From positions 1-22,301 of the forward strand of contig DWWI01000205.1 of the NCBI GenBank assembly GCA_019119745.1: a DNA stretch of 22,301 nt, given 5' to 3'. Positions within the stretch are counted from its first letter, which is position 1. Each line of letters starts with the position of its first letter. This document shows positions 1 through 7,483 of this stretch, piece by piece. The notes below the pieces were generated by a model. The model made no database searches. It saw nothing but the letters and a program-made list of their open reading frames with translations, and had not been told where the DNA came from. The stretch comes from Candidatus Mediterraneibacter gallistercoris. GTDB lineage: Bacteria; Bacillota_A; Clostridia; Lachnospirales; Lachnospiraceae. Both the position numbers and the translations under genes were made by a program.

Positions 1-76
1 GTGCTTTGTAGTATAGCTTCTCGCTTTCAGTATAGAGCAAAAGACAGAGGAAGTCGAAACTTTCATTACTATTTGT

Positions 77-105
77 GCCGCCAACTGAAAGGCGGCGGAA
101 TGGAG
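77..105 (+). promoter_or_regulatory. Leader hairpin and RBS of the first LysR gene
   Basis: A perfect 6-bp inverted repeat, GCCGCC (77-82) and GGCGGC (91-96) with an 8-nt loop, lies just before GGAG (102-105), the ribosome binding site that fixes the start at ATG 112. The open frame continues upstream to the window edge, but those residues do not resemble a LysR N-terminus. The hairpin could modulate ribosome access; this is inferred only. Confidence 0.4.
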
Positions 106-111
106 ATTTAT

Positions 112-993
112 ATGAACTTGAACCAGTTACATTATTTTGTAAAACTTGCCCAGATTGAGCATTATACCAGAGCTGCGGAGGAACTCAATATCTCCCAGCC
201 CTCCCTGAGTCACGCCATCGGCATGCTTGAGAGTGAACTGGGAACAAAGCTGTTTGAAAAGAGAGGGCGTAATGTAGTGTTGACCAGATATGGGAGTTTT
301 TTCAGGGAATATGCAGAACAGGCGTTAAAGACCCTGGATACAGGGGTCAGAAAAGTGAGAGCGCTGACCGGCCAGATAGAGGGAGTGGTCGAACTTGCCT
401 ATATCTATACACTGGGAAGTGAATTTGTCCCGCAGCTTGTAAGCGATTTTATACACACATATGAAGAACTGAATGTAAAATTCCGTTTTACGGTAGGTAA
501 TACGTCCGAAGTGGTACAGGGGCTGAAGGATGAAAAATATGATATTGGTTTCTGCTCTATGGCGGAAAAGGAGTCCGGTATACAGTTCACACCGGTCGGA
601 ACGGAAAATCTGGTCGTGGTCGTGCCGAAAGGACATCCGCTGTCTTATTCCGAATCAGTTGATCTGGAACAGGCAGCTGCATATCCGCAGATATTCTATA
701 CACCGAACAGCGGCCTGCGCCCTGTAGTGGACAGGATGTTCGAGCGGCTTAAGATAAAGCCGGATATCGCGTATGAGATCGAGGAGGACGGATCCATGGC
801 GGGGCTTGTGTCCCGGAATTTCGGGATCGCGGTGATGCCGGAGATTCCTGTACTGAAGATGCTGGATGTGGATGTGCTCAGAATACGGAACCAGCATGAA
901 AAACGGTATGTCTATATGGCGAGGAACAAGGAACAGTATGAGCCCCCGATCGTACGGCGGTTTGAGGAGTACGTGAAACGACGGGGGCTTTGA
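112..993 (+). CDS. LysR-family transcriptional regulator (LTTR 1)
   Basis: A 293-residue LysR-type regulator. The N-terminus (MNLNQLHYF) is the classic LTTR start, followed by a winged helix-turn-helix at about residues 15-60 that includes the NISQPSLSHAI recognition region, then a linker helix and a substrate-binding effector domain to the C-terminus. The start at 112 is chosen because GGAG at 102-105 precedes it by 6 nt and because family alignment begins here; the frame is open to base 1 but that extension is unlike the family. It is a paralogue of the next gene, sharing the LNISQPSLS helix, a GR-V-LT-YG motif and a similar effector domain. The two genes converge with stop codons 3 bp apart. 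Its target is probably outside the window on the left, or it shares control of the quinate/shikimate operon. The effector is unknown. Confidence 0.9.
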   Translation: MNLNQLHYFVKLAQIEHYTRAAEELNISQPSLSHAIGMLESELGTKLFEKRGRNVVLTRYGSFFREYAEQALKTLDTGVRKVRALTGQIEGVVELAYIYTLGSEFVPQLVSDFIHTYEELNVKFRFTVGNTSEVVQGLKDEKYDIGFCSMAEKESGIQFTPVGTENLVVVVPKGHPLSYSESVDLEQAAAYPQIFYTPNSGLRPVVDRMFERLKIKPDIAYEIEEDGSMAGLVSRNFGIAVMPEIPVLKMLDVDVLRIRNQHEKRYVYMARNKEQYEPPIVRRFEEYVKRRGL

Positions 994-996
994 CAG

Positions 997-1881
997 TCAG
1001 ATATTTGATCCTTCCTTTAGTATAAAAGAGATAAAATTGCGTACGGCGGGGATCTGGTAACGGTTTTTAATATATGCCATATATACGGTATGACGCAGGT
1101 TGACGTCTGTCAGACGGAGCTTTTCCAACGGAAAATGGTCCAGGATATCCACGTCCGCAACAAGAGCGATTCCGAAATTCTCTGCAACCAGCGATGCGAT
1201 CGCATTCTCATCCGGTGATTCACAGATGATATCGGGATTTACGGAATAGGACGAATAGATCCGGTTTGTAAAACCGCCCAGACCTGATGTCCTGTCATAT
1301 CCCATAACCGGATATCTCTCCAGATCCCGGAGAACCGGATCGGGTTTTCCGGCAAGCGGGTGCCCCAGAGGGGTGATCAGGATCATTTCCTGATTCAGAA
1401 TGGGGACGAACTGGATATCAGGTTCATTTTCCACATAGGATCCGAAAATAACGTCATACTGGCCTGCCTTCAGCCCGTTTACCATTTCACGGGTGTAAGT
1501 CTGGTGAAAACTGAAGCTGATCTGTTTATTTTTTCCCTTTTTAAGGAACTGTCTTACTGTATGGGGAATGTACTGTGCGGCAAGTGGAAATACATAGGCG
1601 ATGTCTACATGTCCGGCGTTCCCGGACAGTTTCTCCATCTGTCTTTCTGCAACTTTTACATCATTCAGAATCCTGTCCGCATGTTCCAGAAAGATCTTGC
1701 CGTATTTTGTGAGTGAAACAGTACGTCCTTTACGCTCAAACAAGATGATACCGAGTTCATCCTCCAGATTGGCAATGGCCCGGCTCAGGGACGGCTGGGA
1801 AATGTTCAGCTTTGAAGCTGCCAGATGGTAGTTCTGGCACTGTGCGACAGTATGAAAATAGAGAATCTGATTTAAAGTCAT
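997..1881 (-). CDS. LysR-family regulator (LTTR 2), probable activator of the quinate/shikimate operon
   Basis: A 294-residue LysR-type regulator with an N-terminal winged helix-turn-helix (MTLNQILYF start, LNISQPSLSRAI recognition helix at about residues 25-36) and a C-terminal effector-binding domain. The start is supported by GGAGG on the minus strand at 1887-1891, 5 nt upstream. It is divergent from the dehydrogenase gene at 2048, the usual position for an LTTR that activates the neighbouring operon. A perfect LTTR-type box lies between them at 1917-1931 and overlaps this gene's own putative promoter (TATAAT, minus strand 1906-1901), so negative autoregulation is likely. The inducer could be quinate, shikimate or dehydroshikimate; that is inference from context. 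It is 3 bp from the convergent LTTR 1, with no visible terminator between them. Confidence 0.9.
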   Translation of the reverse strand: MTLNQILYFHTVAQCQNYHLAASKLNISQPSLSRAIANLEDELGIILFERKGRTVSLTKYGKIFLEHADRILNDVKVAERQMEKLSGNAGHVDIAYVFPLAAQYIPHTVRQFLKKGKNKQISFSFHQTYTREMVNGLKAGQYDVIFGSYVENEPDIQFVPILNQEMILITPLGHPLAGKPDPVLRDLERYPVMGYDRTSGLGGFTNRIYSSYSVNPDIICESPDENAIASLVAENFGIALVADVDILDHFPLEKLRLTDVNLRHTVYMAYIKNRYQIPAVRNFISFILKEGSNI

Positions 1882-1916
1882 GTCTGCCTCCTTTTTGTTG
1901 ATTATAACATAAAACG

Positions 1917-1931
1917 ATAGCTTTAAGCTAT
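1917..1931. promoter_or_regulatory. LysR-type operator (T-N11-A box)
   Basis: ATAGCTTTAAGCTAT is a perfect inverted repeat of two 7-bp arms around a single T. It contains T-N11-A (T1918, A1930), the consensus of LysR-type operators, and has the ATAG-N7-CTAT form. Its centre (1924) lies about 65 bp before the predicted transcription start of the dehydrogenase operon, the classical position of the LTTR recognition site. It also overlaps the expected -35/spacer region of the divergent LysR gene. The sequence and distances are observed; binding by LTTR 2 is inferred. Confidence 0.75.
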
Positions 1932-1952
1932 TAAAAAATATAAAAAGATGTA

Positions 1953-1982
1953 TTGGAACTATTAGTGCGATTTACGTATAAT
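1953..1982 (+). promoter_or_regulatory. Promoter of the quinate/shikimate operon
   Basis: TTGGAA (1953-1958) and a consensus TATAAT (1977-1982) are separated by 18 bp, giving a predicted start near 1989. The imperfect -35 box fits an activator-dependent promoter. The strong RBS AAAGGAGA (2033-2040) follows before ATG 2048. Confidence 0.7.
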
Positions 1983-2047
1983 GAAGACAGAGAGGTTGTT
2001 TGATATTTAACAAACAAAGAAAATGAAAAGTCAAAGGAGAAAGAACT

Positions 2048-2923
2048 ATGGCAGAGAGAATTACAGGACACACAGAATTAATCGGTCTGATGGCTTATCC
2101 GATCAGGCACTCAAGTTCCCCGGCGATGCACAATGAAGCATTTGCCACATTGGGACTGGATTATGCTTACCTTGCGTTTGAAGTGGACAACAGCACATTG
2201 GAGGATGCCATCAAAGGCCTGCGCGCATTAAAAATGGTAGGTTCCAATATATCCATGCCGAACAAGACTGTAGTAGGCCAGTATCTGGACGAACTGTCAC
2301 CGGCGGCACAGATGTGCGGCGCTGTCAATACAATCGTAAATGACAACGGAAAACTGATCGGACATATCACAGACGGTATCGGATATATGCAGTCCTTAAA
2401 GGATAATAATATCGACGTGATCGGCAAGAAGATGACTATTGCCGGAGCCGGCGGCGCTGCGAAAGCTATCGAGGTACAGGCTGCTCTGGACGGAGTGAAG
2501 GAAATCTCTATCTTCAATATTAAAGATAAATTCTGGGAAGCGGCAGAAAAGACAGTCGAGACAATCCGCAATAATACAGACTGTGTTGTAAATCTGTACG
2601 ATCTGGATGACAAAGAGAAGTTAAGAGAAGAGATCGCGGACAGCTATCTTTTCGCACAGGCAACAGGTGTTGGAATGAAACCGCTGGAAGGCCAGTCTGT
2701 AATTCCGGACAAATCTTTCTTCCGCCCGGATCTGATCGTTACAGATACGATCTATGCTCCGAGAGAGACACTGACTCTGAAGATGGCAAAAGAAGCCGGA
2801 TGTAAGACTATGAACGGTCTGGGAATGATGCTTTTCCAGGGCGACGCGGCATTTTATCTGTGGACAGGCAAACATATGCCGATCGACCACATGAAAGAAG
2901 TACTTGACATTAAATACGACTAA
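2048..2923 (+). CDS. aroE: Quinate/shikimate dehydrogenase (AroE/YdiB family)
   Basis: Cytosolic NAD(P)-dependent oxidoreductase that interconverts shikimate and 3-dehydroshikimate, and in YdiB-type enzymes also quinate and 3-dehydroquinate. The N-terminal catalytic domain has the HSSSPAMHN substrate motif, the catalytic Lys in SMPNK (K73) and the catalytic Asp in ITDG (D109). The nucleotide-binding domain has the GAGGAAKAI loop, followed by FNIKDKF where YdiB has FNRRDEFF. Overall resemblance, including ELIGLMAYPIRHS at the start and LWTGK near the end, is closer to E. coli YdiB than to biosynthetic AroE. Its length (291 aa) matches YdiB. The genes around it are a carrier, a dehydroquinate dehydratase, an esterase and a permease; other shikimate biosynthesis genes are absent, so a catabolic role is likely. 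Cofactor preference cannot be decided from sequence alone. Confidence 0.93.
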   Translation: MAERITGHTELIGLMAYPIRHSSSPAMHNEAFATLGLDYAYLAFEVDNSTLEDAIKGLRALKMVGSNISMPNKTVVGQYLDELSPAAQMCGAVNTIVNDNGKLIGHITDGIGYMQSLKDNNIDVIGKKMTIAGAGGAAKAIEVQAALDGVKEISIFNIKDKFWEAAEKTVETIRNNTDCVVNLYDLDDKEKLREEIADSYLFAQATGVGMKPLEGQSVIPDKSFFRPDLIVTDTIYAPRETLTLKMAKEAGCKTMNGLGMMLFQGDAAFYLWTGKHMPIDHMKEVLDIKYD

Positions 2924-2955
2924 AATGACAATGAGAGGAGAGGGAAACATACATT

Positions 2956-4143
2956 ATGAATAAAAAATATCTGCCCAGTGCAATTATTCTTTATTTAAAC
3001 TATTTTATTCATGGCATCGGATGTTCTATCTTAAGCCAGCAGCTTGTTAAAGAACTTCTGGCAGAACAGTGGGGTATGAGCGATGTAATGGGAGTTACGG
3101 CAGTTGCCGCGGCACTCGGACTGGGACGTCTGATCTCCCTTCCGTTCGCCGGCCCGCTGTCCGATAAGTTCGGAAGAAGAGTCTCCGTGCTGATCGGATG
3201 CTTTTCCTATGTGATTTTCTTCGTGGGAATCGCGTTTTCACCGAATATGGCGGTTGCTTACGTGGCGGCAGTACTTGGAGGTATCGCCAACTCATTCCTC
3301 GATACAGCTACATATCCGGCAGTTGCGGAGATCATCTACAAATATACCGGTATAGCTACAATGGGAATCAAGCTGTTTATCTCAGTAGCACAGCTGCTCC
3401 TTCCATTCTTCCTCGGAATCTGCGTGGGAACTTCCATGTCATATCTGACGCTGCCCCTCGTATGCGGCATTGTGATCGCAGTACTTGGTGTGCTTGCAAT
3501 CTTTGCACCGCTTCCGAAAGTGGAGGGCGTAGGAAAAGGAGAGTCCTTTATCAACAATTTAAAGAGCGCTCATTTCTCTCTGGAGAGTGTCGCCCTGATC
3601 CTGATCGGATTTACATGTACAGCGACATTCCAGCTCTGGCTGAACTGTGCGCAGACATTCGGTACGGATGTCGCGGGAATAGCATCTGAAGATGTCTCCA
3701 TGATGCAGACCTATTATTCGGCGGGAACACTGGTTGCTCTGTTTGTGACAAGTATTCTGATCACGAAGTTCAAACAGGTTCGTTTCCTCGTGATCTATCC
3801 GGTGATCTCACTGGTAATGCTGGTGCTTGTTTACATGGTCAAGAGCCCGCTGATCTGCTATGTCGGCGCGTTTGTGATCGGCTATGCGGGAGCCGGCGGA
3901 GTGCTCCAGATGGTGACAGCTGTCGCAAACGACTTGTTCCCGAAGATCAAAGGTACGCTTACAAGTCTTGTTATGATCGCGTCCAGCCTGTGTAACTACA
4001 CGATCCTGACAGCTGCGTCCAATATGAGTGCATCAGGTGTTATCGTGATGAACATTGTAATCACGATTATCGGTATCGTACTTGCAGTCTTTGTAAATGT
4101 AAGATACGGTGTACTGCTGAAAAATGCAGACACATCCAAATAA
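2956..4143 (+). CDS. MFS transporter, YdiN/YdiM-like, probable shikimate/quinate carrier
   Basis: A 395-residue inner-membrane carrier with about 12 hydrophobic segments and the MFS motif A between TM2 and TM3 (GPLSDKFGRR). The opening YFIHGI, the GLGRLIS stretch, the GIANSFLDTATYPA helix and the late FVIGYAGAGGVLQ segment closely resemble E. coli YdiN/YdiM, whose genes neighbour ydiB and aroD. It lies 32 nt after the dehydrogenase and 115 nt before aroD, so it is most likely the uptake system for quinate, shikimate or a related acid. The substrate is inferred from context. The RBS (AGGAGAGG at 2937-2944) is about 11 nt from the ATG, slightly long. No truncation is visible. Confidence 0.88.
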   Translation: MNKKYLPSAIILYLNYFIHGIGCSILSQQLVKELLAEQWGMSDVMGVTAVAAALGLGRLISLPFAGPLSDKFGRRVSVLIGCFSYVIFFVGIAFSPNMAVAYVAAVLGGIANSFLDTATYPAVAEIIYKYTGIATMGIKLFISVAQLLLPFFLGICVGTSMSYLTLPLVCGIVIAVLGVLAIFAPLPKVEGVGKGESFINNLKSAHFSLESVALILIGFTCTATFQLWLNCAQTFGTDVAGIASEDVSMMQTYYSAGTLVALFVTSILITKFKQVRFLVIYPVISLVMLVLVYMVKSPLICYVGAFVIGYAGAGGVLQMVTAVANDLFPKIKGTLTSLVMIASSLCNYTILTAASNMSASGVIVMNIVITIIGIVLAVFVNVRYGVLLKNADTSK

Positions 4144-4159
4144 GTAATACAGCAAGACA

Positions 4160-4210
4160 GGCAGCCTGCGGACAGAGCCTACATAGAACGGATCTGTCCG
4201 GAACGCTGCC
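4160..4210 (+). promoter_or_regulatory. Intra-operon two-part hairpin upstream of aroD
   Basis: Between the MFS gene and aroD, GGCAGC (4160-4165) pairs with GCTGCC (4205-4210) and, inside an internal loop, GGACAGA (4170-4176) pairs with TCTGTCC (4193-4199). All 13 pairs are Watson-Crick. No T-run follows, so it is not a standard terminator; mRNA processing, stabilisation or partial attenuation are possible. It fills most of the only large gap (115 nt) in the operon. Confidence 0.5.
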
Positions 4211-4258
4211 TTCCTGCGGTTAATAAAAACATAATAAAAAACAGGAGGATAATGAAGA

Positions 4259-5020
4259 ATGAATCCGGTAAAAGTAAGAAATGTAGAGATCGGCACAGGA
4301 ATTCCCAAGATCTGTGTCCCCATTGTCGGCGTTACAAGAGAAGAAATCTTAAAGGCGGCAGAGACAATTAAGACTACCGCGGCGAATGTGGTAGAGTGGC
4401 GCGTTGACTGGTATGAGGATATTTTTGATTTCGACAAGACAGAGGATACGATGAAAGCATTAAGAGATGTGCTGGGCGAGATTCCGATTCTTTTTACATT
4501 CCGTACTTCCAAAGAAGGCGGTGAGAAAGCAATCGAGACAGATGCTTATGTAGAGCTCAATCAGAAAGCGGCACAGACAGGACTTATCGATCTGGTGGAT
4601 ATTGAGGCGTTCACAGGAGACGACGCGGTAAAAGCAGTTGTTGAGACAGCTCATGCATGCGGCGTAAAAGTCGTTGCGTCCAATCATGATTTCCATAAGA
4701 CGCCGGCCAAAGATGAGATCGTGTCACGGCTTCGGAAAATGCAGGATCTCGGGGCAGATATCCCGAAGATCGCTGTTATGCCGGAGAATAAGAAAGACGT
4801 GCTCACACTTCTGGCAGCTACCGAGGAGATGGCGTCAGAGTATGCAGACCGCCCGATCATTACCATGTCCATGTCAGGAACAGGCGTTATCAGCAGGCTG
4901 TGCGGAGAGGTGTTCGGTTCTGCACTGACATTCGGAGCGGTAGGAAAAGCATCCGCACCCGGACAGATGGGAGCAGAGGACCTTCAGACAGTTCTGGGAC
5001 TTCTTCACAAAAGTCTTTAA
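4259..5020 (+). CDS. aroD: Type I 3-dehydroquinate dehydratase
   Basis: A 253-residue cytosolic enzyme that dehydrates 3-dehydroquinate to 3-dehydroshikimate through a Schiff base. The catalytic pair is visible: His143 in SNHDF and the Schiff-base Lys170 in PKIAVMP, at the same residue numbers as in E. coli and Salmonella AroD. The substrate-binding EWRVD and FTFRTSKEGG motifs and the C-terminal ASAPGQM loop are also present. Length matches the family. The start is at ATG 4259, 10 nt after AGGAGG (4243-4248); another ATG at 4252 is in a different frame. With the dehydrogenase it forms a two-step route joining quinate, dehydroquinate, dehydroshikimate and shikimate. Type I enzymes serve both synthesis and catabolism; the context favours catabolism. 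Confidence 0.96.
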   Translation: MNPVKVRNVEIGTGIPKICVPIVGVTREEILKAAETIKTTAANVVEWRVDWYEDIFDFDKTEDTMKALRDVLGEIPILFTFRTSKEGGEKAIETDAYVELNQKAAQTGLIDLVDIEAFTGDDAVKAVVETAHACGVKVVASNHDFHKTPAKDEIVSRLRKMQDLGADIPKIAVMPENKKDVLTLLAATEEMASEYADRPIITMSMSGTGVISRLCGEVFGSALTFGAVGKASAPGQMGAEDLQTVLGLLHKSL

Positions 5021-5041
5021 TCCGATTTAAGGAGGTATATA

Positions 5042-6025
5042 ATGGCAGGATTTAACAACAGAGAACAGTTTCTGGCTTCCGAGCCGGAGATGGACATGAC
5101 TCAGTTCAGACATGTTGAACTGGATCTGCGATATGCGGATCAGTCGGAAAACCAGATTCTGGATATCATATATCCGGATGAGGGAGATGGGCCGTATCCG
5201 CTCGTTATCGTGTTCCACGGCGGCGCATTTGCCATGGGGCATAAAAGGACGCATCACATCAAATCAATGTGTCTCCCTGTGACACAGGGGTATGCCGTTG
5301 CTACAGTGGAATACCGTCTGGTGCAGGAAGCGCTCTGGCCGGCACAGCTTATTGACGGAAAGGCTGCGATCCGGTATCTGAGAGCCAATGCAGACAAGCT
5401 GAACCTTGATCCGGAGCGCTTTGCCGTATGGGGAAATTCCGCCGGCGGTACTGTAACCCAGCTTCTGGCGGTAACCGGCGACCGTGAAGAGTACGATGAC
5501 CTTTCCGTGGGAGTAAAGGCGTCTTCAAAAGTACAGTGTGCGCTTGCGTGGTATACGATCAGTGAGCTGTGCTCTGCGGAACAGTTCGGTGTCGATATCG
5601 AGGACATCAGGACAAGGACAGGCGCGGGAAAAGGCATGATGCCGGGAGACGGCGTGGGGACTTCATCACTGTTTACCATGCTCCTCGGCTATAATCCGAT
5701 CCAGTATCCGGAAAAAACATGCAGGGTAAGCCCGATCTGCCAGGTGAGAGAAGACTGTCCGCCGATGCTCCTTGAGCACGGGACGGATGATCTGATCATC
5801 GATCACCACCAGTCCATCTATATGTATGAGAAAGTGAAGGCGGTCTGCGGCGAGGATCGTGTAGAACTGGAACTTTTTGAGGGAGAACCGCACGGTTCCC
5901 AGAAGATCAAAGACAATGAGAATATCAGCCGGTGCATAGACTTTCTGGACAGGCATCTTTACAACGGGAAGAACCCGTACAGAAAAGAGCTTGGAAAGAT
6001 CCGTATCATCGGTGAAGAAGAATAA
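5042..6025 (+). CDS. Alpha/beta hydrolase, HSL-like carboxylesterase
   Basis: A 327-residue serine hydrolase of the alpha/beta fold. Visible features are the oxyanion-hole HGGAF (H59-G60-G61), the nucleophile elbow GNSAGG (Ser133), an acid in HGTDD (Asp250) and the histidine in EPHGS (His284), which together form a complete catalytic triad. There is no signal peptide, so it acts in the cytosol. Such enzymes cleave short acyl or aryl esters. It lies 21 nt after aroD and 17 nt before a permease in the same operon, so a plausible job is to release quinate or shikimate from plant esters such as chlorogenate-like compounds. That substrate is inference; a deacetylase or general detoxifying esterase is also possible. 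The RBS AGGAGG just upstream supports ATG 5042. Confidence 0.88.
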   Translation: MAGFNNREQFLASEPEMDMTQFRHVELDLRYADQSENQILDIIYPDEGDGPYPLVIVFHGGAFAMGHKRTHHIKSMCLPVTQGYAVATVEYRLVQEALWPAQLIDGKAAIRYLRANADKLNLDPERFAVWGNSAGGTVTQLLAVTGDREEYDDLSVGVKASSKVQCALAWYTISELCSAEQFGVDIEDIRTRTGAGKGMMPGDGVGTSSLFTMLLGYNPIQYPEKTCRVSPICQVREDCPPMLLEHGTDDLIIDHHQSIYMYEKVKAVCGEDRVELELFEGEPHGSQKIKDNENISRCIDFLDRHLYNGKNPYRKELGKIRIIGEEE

Positions 6026-6042
6026 GATAAGGAGAAACGGGA

Positions 6043-7347
6043 ATGGAAACTATAATATCAGTGATCGGCCTTCTGGTGGCAGCGGTAGTATTTATTGTTG
6101 TAATCTGGAAAGGCCTGGATGTGTTTACATCTACAATTCTTGTCTCCTTTATTATCATCCTTACAAGCTGGATGCAGTGGTGGGACGCGCTTACGGCATA
6201 TGTAGACGGCTATATCGGATTTATAGGAAACAATCTGTTCGTACTGGTAATCGGTGCTGTGTTCGGCGAGCTGATGGGATCATCGGGATGTGCCGAGTCT
6301 ATTGCTAACGTGATCACGGAAAAGCTGGGCGTGAAGAGGGTCATTCTCTCTATCACAGTGCTCAGTACGGTGTTTGTGTACGTGGGAGTATCAGGATTTG
6401 TCGTGCTATTTGTGCTGGCGCCGATAGCCACAGTTATGATGAAACAGGCGGGATATCCGTACCGGATGATCCCGGGTATCATTTTTATAGGAGCTACATG
6501 CTCGGCTATGATTCCATATGCCATCAACATTACGAATATCATGCCGGCACAGTATCTTGGAACATCTATGGGTTCCGCTCCGATCCTCGGATGGATCGCA
6601 TTTATTGTCTCAATCGCGGTCGGATATTTTTACATGGTCCATGCGGCAAAGAAAGCCGCGATAAAAGAAGGAACCGTAGTTGACGCGAGCCAGCCTGTTA
6701 AGATTGAGCCGTCCAGAGATGATCTGCCTCCGTTCGGCATTGCGCTGATTCCGTTTGTGCTGTCAGTGGCTCTTGTGCTGCTCTTTTCAAATGTTACCGA
6801 TATGAATACCAACGCGGTGGTTGTTCTGAGCCTCTTCATCGGTTCCGCAGTCATCGTGCTCCTGTGTTTTAAACAGCTCAAAGGTGTGACTAAGGTAATC
6901 GGAAAGGGAGTCGACAACGGTATCGGGGCGACGATCATGGCGGCAGCTATACTGGGATTCTCAGGTGTACTGCAGTCCTGTCCGGGATTTCAGGCAGTCA
7001 TTGATTTTGCCCTGGGACTGAAAATGAATCCATATATTACAGAGTTTATCGGCCTGAATGTACTGGCAGGAATCATGGGAAGCGGTACTTCCGCTATTGC
7101 CATGTTCTTTGAGCATCTCTCCAGCGGGCTGATCGCCAATGGCGCAGATCCAGGAGCGCTTCACAGGCTTGCCCCGGCGTGCGCGACCGGTATGAATACG
7201 CTTCCGAATGCGGGCGGTATGGTCGCTCAGTTGAGATGGATGAATCTGTCTCTGGCAGAGAGCTACTGGTACGTGTTTGTGACAAGTGTGCTGGCGCCGA
7301 TGATCGGTTCGGCAGTGGCTGTCGTGGCAGCGATTATATTATACTAA
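6043..7347 (+). CDS. GntP-family carboxylate/H+ symporter
   Basis: A 434-residue polytopic membrane protein with about 11-12 hydrophobic segments and a duplicated layout separated by a charged cytoplasmic loop (about residues 205-230). GntP-family features are the alternating hydrophobic N-terminus, the ANVITEKLGVKR segment, the APIATVMM helix, the PAQYLGTSMGSAPILG stretch, and GSGTSAIAMFFEHLSSG with GMNTLPNAGG in the second half. Members import gluconate and other hydroxy acids by proton symport. As last gene of the quinate/shikimate operon (17 nt after the esterase, GGAG at 6031-6034) it probably imports a polyhydroxy carboxylate such as quinate, or exports a product. This gives the operon two different carriers. 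Confidence 0.85.
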   Translation: METIISVIGLLVAAVVFIVVIWKGLDVFTSTILVSFIIILTSWMQWWDALTAYVDGYIGFIGNNLFVLVIGAVFGELMGSSGCAESIANVITEKLGVKRVILSITVLSTVFVYVGVSGFVVLFVLAPIATVMMKQAGYPYRMIPGIIFIGATCSAMIPYAINITNIMPAQYLGTSMGSAPILGWIAFIVSIAVGYFYMVHAAKKAAIKEGTVVDASQPVKIEPSRDDLPPFGIALIPFVLSVALVLLFSNVTDMNTNAVVVLSLFIGSAVIVLLCFKQLKGVTKVIGKGVDNGIGATIMAAAILGFSGVLQSCPGFQAVIDFALGLKMNPYITEFIGLNVLAGIMGSGTSAIAMFFEHLSSGLIANGADPGALHRLAPACATGMNTLPNAGGMVAQLRWMNLSLAESYWYVFVTSVLAPMIGSAVAVVAAIILY

Positions 7348-7348
7348 T

Positions 7349-7483
7349 CAGATAAATGTGAAATGTAACACGAATTATACCGTCGGAATCAGAAACCTGC
7401 TTATTATTGACTGTACGTGCATTTATCTGGTACAGTGTACCTGATACATAAATGAGCGGTTTATTGAAAGGTGAGGTGAGCCT
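7349..7483 (+). promoter_or_regulatory. Promoter region of the third LysR gene with nested inverted repeats
   Basis: This 136-bp gap holds a weak promoter, TTGACT (7407-7412) and TACAGT (7431-7436) with 18-bp spacing. Three inverted repeats are present: CAGATAAATG (7349-7358) with CATTTATCTG (7420-7429), 10 of 10 bp; CTGTAC (7411-7416) with GTACAG (7430-7435); and GGTAC-AGT-GTACC (7429-7441), whose arms extend with one mismatch to 7425-7445. The last overlaps the -10 box and is a candidate autoregulatory operator. No clear terminator follows the permease, so some readthrough into the LysR gene is possible. Confidence 0.45.

Noticed and set aside
1..111. N-terminal extension of the first LysR protein
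   Set aside because: The frame is open but the residues do not match LysR proteins, and a good RBS precedes ATG 112.
7349..7429. 10-bp inverted repeat after the permease as a terminator
   Set aside because: The arms are 61 bp apart, A/T-rich, and no T-run follows; it was kept only as a possible regulatory repeat.
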